Below are positions 57,607-64,000 of a DNA stretch of 64,000 nt, piece after piece. Below the pieces are notes generated by a model, which did no database searches, had not been told where the DNA came from, and saw only the letters and a list, made by a program, of their open reading frames with translations. The stretch lies in assembly GCF_000715075.1 (NCBI RefSeq), contig NC_134095.1:12094222-12158221 (forward strand). The letters run 5' to 3'. Within the stretch, counting starts at the first letter, position 1. The number at the start of each line of letters is the position of its first letter. Source of the stretch: Nicotiana tabacum (lineage: Eukaryota; Streptophyta; Magnoliopsida; Solanales; Solanaceae). The position numbers and the translations under genes are program-made.

Positions 57607-57840
57607 CTTATATATGGTCTAGGGGTTTAGATCTGAGCCGTTGGATCAGATGATCTCAATGGCTTGGATCTGATGGTGAGGGGTGAGACGAGGTCGTTTG
57701 GTATTAAAACGGGGTCGTTTGGGTTTAAGTGATGGATTGGGTTGGACCGGCTAGACAGGTCGGGTCACGGGTGCGGATGTGGACCGTTGGATCAAGAGGC
57801 TTAGACGGCTCAGATCGACTTACCTGAAACGGCGTCGTTT
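57607..57840 (-). promoter_or_regulatory. CpG-word cluster and TATA box of the Ogre-3 LTR
   Basis: Element strand: AAACGACGCCGTTT-type words (57709-57840), GATCCAACGGTCC and GATCCAACGGCTCAGAT, then CCATATATAAG (57607-57617), a good TATA box. Likely LTR promoter. Confidence 0.6.
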
Positions 57841-58334
57841 AAATTGGTGCTTGGGCAGGCCGGATTTGGACTGGACTTGAGTGCCGATTTTGGGCCTATT
57901 TCGTTTCATTTTTGGGCCCAAACCAATTTTCAACTCCTTTCTTTTTGTTTTTTCTAATTTTAAAACAAAAAATAAAAAATAACAAATAAATAGTAAATCA
58001 AATGAAATTAAAACAAACAACAATGTAACACTTCAACACCATTATTACACCAAATTAAAATGTTCAAGTAAGTTAAATCACAACCTAGAACGAACAATGC
58101 ACATATATTTTTGAATTTTCTTTTAACTACTGAATTACGGTTTGATTACTATGACAGACATACCTTGTGTTTTGACTGATAAGATCAAAAAATGCAAAAA
58201 AAAATGGGATGAACCACAAATGACTAGCAGTACATGTCATGAAAAATTGGAAAATTTGTACAGCGAGGTCACTGGTCACTATTTTTGTTTTCTTTTGGAG
58301 TGCTTGTCCGTGAAGCAAAAATCACGTGCTTACA

Positions 58335-58348
58335 GCTGCCCCTCTTTG
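58335..58348 (-). other. Ogre-3 polypurine tract
   Basis: Element strand CAAAGAGGGGCAGC directly before the LTR start. Confidence 0.9.
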
Positions 58349-58927
58349 CACGAAGACACGAAGGGTTTTCGCGCCAAGATAAAGCGGGCGATTTTTGCTC
58401 GTCCGAGTACTCCGTGTGAAGCATTTTTGAAAAAGATTTGACCGAACCTTTGCTTCATAGGTTTCCTACATATCCTGGGCTGAACAGGAATCAGGTCAAT
58501 GTAGTTCGGGAAATTTTGGTAGCTGGGACTACTGTGTGACTGTAGTGCTCGCTGTTGTTGTGCGCTGTTGCATGCTGCTGTAGGATGCTACTGCTCACTG
58601 ATCTCCTTGTTACATTGTCTGAAAGGAAAAACAAGAAGCTAAGCTAGACTATGGATCATGAGAACTCATCTATCCTCGACTGGTTCTTGTTGCCTTGCTT
58701 TCTTGTCGGCCAACGCTTTCCTCTAATGCCTTTATTTTGTGAACTTGGGGGGATGATACTGGTCCTTCGCCTTTTCTGAATACCAGTTTTCATCACTTCG
58801 CTTGATCTGCTGGGAACATAGCCCTCTTCTTTAAGCCTTTCCATGGTTTCTTCAGTGGTATGGCTTTTTTCATCAAAATCGTTATGTTGGGTATGCAATA
58901 ACGTTCCCAACTGCTTCTTCTGAGACG
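58349..58927 (-). other. Ogre-3 sequence between polypurine tract and tandem array
   Basis: Closely matches Ogre-1 18876-19100 near the LTR, including the conserved motif. The 84-codon Lys/Arg/Ser-rich minus-strand open frame (58656-58910) lacks a recognisable domain and is not called as a gene. Confidence 0.6.
58465..58509 (-). other. Conserved Ogre motif, Ogre-3 copy near the 3' end
   Basis: Element strand: CCGAACTACATTGACCTGAT...CCCAGGATATGTAGG. Confidence 0.78.
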
Positions 58928-59994
58928 CGTTCCCGCATTTTACTGGTGGGCGACCTAGAACTTAAATGTATTCCCGCATTTTACTGGTGGGCGACCTAGA
59001 ACTTAAATGTATTCCCGCATTTTACTGGTGGGCGACCTAGAACTTAAAAGTATTCCCGCATTATACTGGTGGGCGACCTAGAACTTAAATGTATTCCCGC
59101 ATTTTACTGGTGGGCGACCTAGAACTTAAAAGTATTCCCGCATTATACTGGTGGGCGACCTAGAACTTAAATGTATTCCCGCATTATACTGGTGGGCGAC
59201 CTAGAACTTAAATGTATTCCCGCATTTTACTGGTGGGCGACCTAGAACTTAAAAGTATTCCCGCATTTTACTGGTGGGCGACCTAGAACTTAAATGTATT
59301 CCCGCATTATACTGGTGGGCGACCTAGAACTTAAATGTATTCCCGCATTATACTGGTGGGCGACCTAGAACTTAGAAGTATTCCCGCATTTTACTGGTGG
59401 GCGACCTAGAACTTAAATGTATTCCCGCATTATACTGGTGGGCGACCTAGAACTTAAATGTATTCCCGCATTATACTGGTGGGCGACCTAGAACTTAAAT
59501 GTATTCCCACATTATACTGGTGGGCGACCTAGAACTTAAATGTATTCCCGCATTATACTGGTGGGCGACCTAGAAGCTTAAATGTATTCCCGCATTATAC
59601 TGGTGGGCGACCTAGAACTTAAATGTATTCCCGCATTATACTGGTGGGCGACCTAGAACTTAAATGTATTCCCGCATTATACTGGTGGGCGACCTAGAAC
59701 TTAAATGTATTCCCGCATTATACTGGTGGGCGACCTAGAACTTAAATGTATTCCCGCATTATACTGGTGGGCGACCTAAAACTTAAATGTATTCCCGCAT
59801 TATACTGGTGGGCGACCTAGAACTTAAATGTATTCCCGCATTATACTGGTGGGCGACCTAGAACTTAAATGTATTCCCGCATTATACTGGTGGGCGACCT
59901 AGAACTTAAATGTATTCCCGCATTATACTGGTGGGCGACCTAGAACTTAAATGTATTTCCGCATTATACTGGTGGGCGACCTAGAACTTAAATG
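58928..59994 (-). repeat. 41-bp tandem array, about 26 copies
   Basis: Plus-strand unit: TATTCCCGCATTATACTGG, then TGGGCGACCTAGAACTTAAATG, 41 bp per unit with hardly any length change over ~1.07 kb. Two alternating variants exist (GCATTTTAC / GCATTATAC; AAATG / AAAAG), the first mixed in the left part and the second dominant in the right. One unit has an extra base (AGAAGCTTAAATG, ~59574). Such homogeneity implies recent expansion. Confidence 0.95.
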
Positions 59995-60760
59995 TATTTG
60001 AAATTGTTTCCCCGTTCTTCCGAGAAAATTTTGACAATCGGCAGAAAATTTTCTGCCCCGGTTTTTTGGTGATTTCCCTGGCGTTGCGTCTTGCTGCCAT
60101 TATCAATCCTTTGTTTTCCTGCAGCAGACAAAAGGATTTAGTTAGTTTTAATCGAGGTGGTAGAAGGTGCCTTTCCGGCGGATGATTTTTTCCTCTCTTC
60201 CCCTTTTCTTGCTCTATGTTCCCCTAATTGGTTGGTGGACAAAATTGCTTGCTGGGGGTTTCTAGCCTGCTAGGGCTGGTTTTCAATTTATCCCCTTTTA
60301 TGCTTTCTCTTTAAGCACATGCTGTGGGAGTCTGCTTTTACTCCCGAAACCACTCCCTTTAGGAGCTTACTTCCTCCAAAAACTGCGAGGCACGATCATT
60401 GCATTGCTTGGGGCCGGCCTTTAAGACTGTTTGTGTTATCCTGCATTGGATGAATTCCCCTTCGGTCTCTGGTAGTAAGCTTTGAAAAAAAATCCTTTTT
60501 AAGACAAATTTTTAGGAAGAGAAATAAAAGATAGAAAAAGGAGAAAATCTTTCTGAACCAATATTTGGTGGGAGAAGAATCTCAGAAGAACTTATCTGGA
60601 GGACATGACTGGTCCCCGTGATCATGACGTGCACCATAGATTCCCGACCTAGTCTATTCATATCAATCGACTTGCCCGATGGTCTGACTTGCTGGGGATG
60701 ATAAATGAGTGTCCATTTCGTTGCGAATGTGGTCGCTTTTTGTTGATCTGTCTTGTCGCC

Positions 60761-60995
60761 TCATAGTGTCCTTCGAGGGGTTTTCACTAATGAGACTCTC
60801 TCATCTCCCGGCGCCTTATGGTGCCTGTGAAGGTTTTCACCAATAAGACTCTCTCATTTTATATCCCTCATCTTACGTCGCCTTTCGGTGCCTGTGAAGG
60901 TTTTCACCGATAAGACTCTCTCATTTTATATCCCTCATCTTACGTCACCTTTCGGTGCCTGTGAAGGTTTTCACCGATAAGACTCTCTCATTTTA
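60761..60995 (-). repeat. AATGAGAGAG module in Ogre-3, four copies
   Basis: Plus-strand GGTGCCTGTGAAGGTTTTCA and CCGATAAGACTCTCTCATTT recur at ~65-bp spacing; the first copy is more diverged. It is the best-preserved version of the module in the window. Confidence 0.8.
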
Positions 60996-61428
60996 TTTCT
61001 TTCGAGGAATCGGGGTGTTATTGATACGACCCTCTCTTCTGGAGATTCCTTTGACCATCAATTCATTCCCAGTCTTACGATCCTCTTCTTTGCTGGTGAT
61101 CGGTGTATTATTCTCGGCCTTATTTGCCTGACTTGGCATCTCTTGGACATTGATCGGGAGGTCTTTTGGACGTTGATGTTGGTTTTGGTGTGGGGCTAAA
61201 GAAAGGCTATAAAAATGAAAATAATTTGATGGGTGATGTGCTACAACTTTTGGAATCAAACCTTTGTTGGAACTTAAAACATAACCTCTGCCCCAGTTTT
61301 CTTGCTTGGGGAATCTTATTTTTACACTTAGGTTGAGCTACGTGCGTTACGCACACTGTGCCTATTATGCACACTATGTACATTATGCATCCTATATACA
61401 CTGTGATGCACACTATGACCGAGCCGTG

Positions 61429-61462
61429 ATCCTCTTCGAGGAATCAGGTCAAACGTAGTTCC
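61429..61462 (-). other. Conserved Ogre motif, Ogre-3 copy after integrase (shortened)
   Basis: Element strand: GGAACTACGTTTGACCTGAT...TCGAAGAGGAT; the usual ACGTAGGC end is missing. Confidence 0.65.
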
Positions 61463-61760
61463 CACGGTTTTGTATTTCTTATGATTCTATCTTCTTTTCT
61501 TTTCTTTCTCCTTCTTCTCATTTTCCTTTAAAGATTTTTTTCTTTTTCTTTTTCTTTTCTTCTTTTTTTCTTTTCCCTTTTTTTCATGTCTTTTCCATTA
61601 GTGATTCCAAAAGAGGGGTATGAAAGAATAACTTAAGGCTCAAAAAGGGCAGCAAGGGTTAAAAGTGTTTGGATAGAAGAAAGAATTGCCTCCGTCATCT
61701 CATTATCCAATAAATGCCAAATACAAACAAACGAACCAAAAATTGCCATAATTAAAGAAA

Positions 61761-62978
61761 TTACGCATAATATCTCTTGACTGCATCAGAATTGATAGCC
61801 ATGTCGACACATCTTCCCTCGATATCTGTCAAACACAAAGCACCATTGGACAACACTCTGGTCACGATATAAGGCCCTTGCCAATTTGGGGCGAATTTGC
61901 CTTTTGCCTTGACCTGATGTGGGAGGATCTTCTTCAATACATGTTGCCCTACTTCAAACTTCCTGGGGCGTACCTTCTTATTATATGTTCTCGCCATTCT
62001 CTTCTGGTATAGCTGACCATGGCACACTGCTGCCAATCTTTTCTCATCTATCAAGCTCAAATGTTCCAATCGAGCTTTGACCCATTCCTCATCATCAATC
62101 TCAGCTTCAGCGACAATCCGTAGGGATGGAATTTCGACCTCTGCTGGTATTAAGGCCTCAGTTCCGTACACCAACAAATAAGGAGTTGTACCTACAGAAG
62201 TCCGAACGGTAGTGCGGTAACCCAACAAAGCAAAGGGTAATCTCTCGTGCCATTGTCTGGATCCTTCCACCATCTTTCGCAGTATCTTCTTGATGTTCTT
62301 ATTGGCCGCTTCGACCGCTCCATTCGCCTTGGGAGGATATGGGGTGGAATTGCGGTGGGTGATCTTGAATTGTTGGCATACCTCTCTCATCAGGCTGCTG
62401 TTAAGATTCGCACCGTTATCCGTGATGATCACTTTTGGGATTCCAAATCTGCAGATGATATGGGAGTGAACAAAGTCCACCACTGCCTTTTTGGTTACCG
62501 ACTTGAAGGTTTTAGCCTCAACCCATTTGGTGAAGTAATCAATGGTCACTAGAATGGACCTATGACCGTTGGATGCTGCCGGCTCGATGGGCCCAATGAC
62601 ATCCATGCCCCATGCCACAAACGGCCAGGGTGCTGACATCGTATGTAACTCTGTTGGCGGAGAATGAATCAGATCTCCATGTATCTGGCACTGATGGCAT
62701 TTCCTCACAAAAGTGATACAGTCGTGTTCCATGGTGAGCCAATAACACCCTATTCGAAGGATTTTCCTTGCCAATACATATCCGCTCATGTGTGGCCCGC
62801 AAACTCCAGCATGTACCTCTGCCATAACCGTCGTGGATTGACTGGCATCTATACATCTCAACAATCCCAAATCTGGGGTTCTTTTGTACAATACTCCTCC
62901 GCTGAGGAAGAAACCATTCGACAAACACCGAAGGGCTCTTTTTTGGTCTCCAGAGGCCTGTTCCGGATATATCCCCAT
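61761..62978 (-). CDS. Integrase of Ogre-3 (C-terminal part of Pol)
   Basis: A 405-residue open frame. Zinc-binding residues are visible as H56, H63, C94 and C97 (EVHAGVCGPHMSG; KCHQCQIHGD). The catalytic triad is complete: D126 (AWGMDVIGPI), D187 (VIITDNGANL) and E223 (NGAVEAANKN), with the expected 35 residues between the last two. C-terminal part: NKKVRPRKFEVGQHVLKK, then NWQGPYIVTRVL (GPY/F-type module), ending AVKRYYA. It would insert element DNA into the nuclear genome. The first ATG shown is internal; the true frame runs in from the RNase H part through a TAG at 63006. By itself the domain looks intact. Confidence 0.93.
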   Translation of the reverse strand: MGIYPEQASGDQKRALRCLSNGFFLSGGVLYKRTPDLGLLRCIDASQSTTVMAEVHAGVCGPHMSGYVLARKILRIGCYWLTMEHDCITFVRKCHQCQIHGDLIHSPPTELHTMSAPWPFVAWGMDVIGPIEPAASNGHRSILVTIDYFTKWVEAKTFKSVTKKAVVDFVHSHIICRFGIPKVIITDNGANLNSSLMREVCQQFKITHRNSTPYPPKANGAVEAANKNIKKILRKMVEGSRQWHERLPFALLGYRTTVRTSVGTTPYLLVYGTEALIPAEVEIPSLRIVAEAEIDDEEWVKARLEHLSLIDEKRLAAVCHGQLYQKRMARTYNKKVRPRKFEVGQHVLKKILPHQVKAKGKFAPNWQGPYIVTRVLSNGALCLTDIEGRCVDMAINSDAVKRYYA

Positions 62979-63005
62979 TCTGAGGTATTCCTTGATATCA
63001 TGAAA

Positions 63006-64000
63006 CTAGGGTTCGCCATCTGCCTCTTCTTCTATAGCGTTGCAATAAGCGTGCTGATCACGGACCTGGATGTGCAGAGGATCAACATACATTTTGTCAG
63101 GGTGGTGCAGCATTGATGCTAAGGTGGCCAAGGCATCTGCAACCTCATTGTGAACTCTCGGGATATGTTTGAACTTTACCGATCGAAATCGCTTGCTCAG
63201 ATCATGCAAGCATTGTCGATATGGTATGCGCTTTAGATCTCGAGTTTCCCATTCACCCTGAATCTGATGTACCAAGAGGTCCGAGTCTCCCAAGACCAAG
63301 ACGTCTTGGACATCCATGTCCGCAGCTAAGCGCAGACCCAGAATGCAAGCTTCATACTCGGCCATATTATTGGTGCAATAGAAGCGTAGTTGAGCCGTAA
63401 CAGGATAATGGTGTCCTGTTTCAGAAATGAGTACTGCTCCTATTCCAACCCCTTTTGCGTTTGTAGCTCCATCGAAGAAAAGCTTCCAACCCGGTTCCTC
63501 AGGTAATTCCAACTCATTTGTATGTATTACCTCTTCGTCGGGAAAATACGTTCTTAAAGGCTCGTATTTTTCATCAACAGGATTCTCTGCCAGATGATCG
63601 GCCAGCGCCTGGGCTTTCATGGCTGTCCTCGTCACATAGACGATATCAAACTCTGTGAGCAGAATTTGCCATTTTGCCAACCTTCCCGTGGGCATAGGTT
63701 TCTGAAAGATATACTTCAATGTGTCCAAACGGGATATGAGATAAGTAGTATACGAAGACAGGTAGTGCTTCAACTTCTGAGCTACCCAAGTTAGGGCGCA
63801 ACATGTCTTCTCGAGTTGAGTGTACTTGACCTCATGTACTGTGAATTTCTTGCTAAGATAGTAGATGGCCTGCTCCTTCTTTCCCGTGTCATCATGTTGC
63901 CCCAGTACACAACCAAATGAATTTTTCAGGACCGTCAGGTAAAGAATTAAGGGCTTCCCAGGCTTAGGCGGGACCAATACGGGTGGATTAGACAGATATC
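63006..64000 (-). CDS. RNase H region of Ogre-3 Pol: degenerate RNase H plus second RNase H (partial)
   Basis: Open to the window edge (YLSNPPVLVPPKPG), so the start and the RT lie outside. Numbering from the codon at 63977: residues 10-95 are the Gypsy RNase H (LILYLTVLKNSFGCVLGQHD; YYLSKKFT; LEKTCCALTW; LKYIFQKPMPTGRLAKWQ) with Lys18 where an Asp is usual. Residues 164-290 form a second RNase H with D169 (LFFDGATN), E207 (NNMAEYEA), D231 (VLGDSDLLV) and D281 (NEVADALA). A second, archaeal-type RNase H is characteristic of the plant Tat/Ogre clade. The frame ends at TAG 63006-63008, probably a former Trp codon, then continues into integrase. Confidence 0.93.
   Translation of the reverse strand, partial: YLSNPPVLVPPKPGKPLILYLTVLKNSFGCVLGQHDDTGKKEQAIYYLSKKFTVHEVKYTQLEKTCCALTWVAQKLKHYLSSYTTYLISRLDTLKYIFQKPMPTGRLAKWQILLTEFDIVYVTRTAMKAQALADHLAENPVDEKYEPLRTYFPDEEVIHTNELELPEEPGWKLFFDGATNAKGVGIGAVLISETGHHYPVTAQLRFYCTNNMAEYEACILGLRLAADMDVQDVLVLGDSDLLVHQIQGEWETRDLKRIPYRQCLHDLSKRFRSVKFKHIPRVHNEVADALATLASMLHHPDKMYVDPLHIQVRDQHAYCNAIEEEADGEP

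Larger units (their letters stand above)
54084..58334 (-). mobile_element. Ogre-3 3' LTR
   Basis: 4251 bp. Element strand begins TGTAAGCACGTGATTTTTG, identical in its first bases to Ogre-1, and ends GGAGGTGTGACA. About 54100-54360 is repeated with variation at 54480-54560 and 54720-54870 (words TTTGGATTTGGGTC, TTTAAGAA, GAGGGCCCCGCA), an internal duplication within the LTR end. No credible ORF. Confidence 0.92.
59995..61760 (-). other. Ogre-3 3' noncoding region next to integrase
   Basis: Reading on the element strand from integrase: purine tract (61610-61480), conserved motif (61462-61429), a GCACACTATG-type short repeat (61325-61420), AAACTGGGGCAGAGG (~61285), the AATGAGAGAG module and sparse ATCCCCAGCAA words (~60688). 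No credible ORF. Confidence 0.6.
54084..64000 (-). mobile_element. Ogre-3: Ogre/Tat element with pol, cut by the window edge
   Basis: Minus-strand element seen from its 3' LTR (54084-58334) through polypurine tract, a 41-bp tandem array, 3' noncoding region, integrase and RNase H domains to the right edge. RT, protease, gag and 5' LTR lie outside. The left flank CAAGC (54079-54083) is the candidate target duplication. Of the three Ogre elements it is the only one keeping pol, and its LTR start, polypurine tract and 3' region match Ogre-1. Confidence 0.92.

Noticed and set aside
58656..58910. 84-codon minus-strand open frame near the Ogre-3 3' end as an extra gene
   Set aside because: Composition is Lys/Arg/Ser-rich without a domain, and the Ogre-1 counterpart (19170-19400) shows no clear amino-acid similarity beyond shared DNA.
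58928..59994. CRISPR-like regular array
   Set aside because: The units are head-to-tail 41-bp repeats without unique spacers, in plant retrotransposon DNA; it is an ordinary tandem repeat.
1..64000. tRNA genes, rRNA or organelle DNA inserts
   Set aside because: No cloverleaf-like gene, rRNA or plastid/mitochondrial gene sequence was recognised; tRNA-like matches are only primer-binding sites.

Overview
This is repeat-rich plant nuclear DNA. Element families, LTR sequences and internal motifs look like a large Solanaceae genome, with Nicotiana or a relative as the best guess; this is inference because no host gene is available to confirm it. I find no convincing complete host gene, tRNA or rRNA. 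Almost all of the window is LTR retrotransposons inserted into one another. Three insertions are proven by target-site duplications (TSDs) read directly from the sequence.

Layout. 1-513 is the end of an Ogre/Tat-type LTR (Ogre-4). 514-2245 is part of an LTR of another family. 2246-5918 is a decayed minus-strand Athila-like element (gag, protease, start of RT), followed by the end of its 5' LTR. 6895-13591 is the 3' half of a plus-strand Athila-like element: an env-position ORF with stops, a long noncoding tail and a polypurine tract. A 2.9-kb solo LTR (9800-12731, TSD CCCGA) sits in its tail. Its 3' LTR starts at 13592, is split by a complete 14.9-kb minus-strand Ogre element (Ogre-1, 14750-29677, TSD GCTAC), and ends at 30021. 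30022-33521 holds a Copia gag fragment, CACTA-like sequence and AT-rich DNA with a possible two-exon relic. A plus-strand Ogre-like element (Ogre-2) starts at 33522. Its 5' LTR is split by a Tekay/Del-type chromovirus (34276-44382, TSD GGTAG), and its 3' LTR (53469-54083) is cut by a third Ogre element (Ogre-3, minus strand, 54084 to the right edge).

How the parts relate. Ogre-3 keeps near-intact pol (RNase H, second RNase H and integrase, with one nonsense codon in the visible part). Ogre-1 and Ogre-2 have lost protease, RT and RNase H, keeping only the end or most of gag and a short relic of the integrase C-terminus. They look like non-autonomous relatives that would need proteins from an element such as Ogre-3.

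Most interesting signals lie in noncoding DNA: (1) a ~50-bp conserved motif present ten times at corresponding positions in the three Ogre elements, next to purine tracts that bracket the coding region; (2) a dozen words in the Ogre-1 3' region complementary to its own tRNA primer-binding site; (3) tandem arrays in all three Ogre 3' regions, two of them built on inverted repeats; (4) clusters of CpG-containing palindromic words directly upstream of the TATA-like box in four LTR families. Identities and ages are by eye; nothing was computed.
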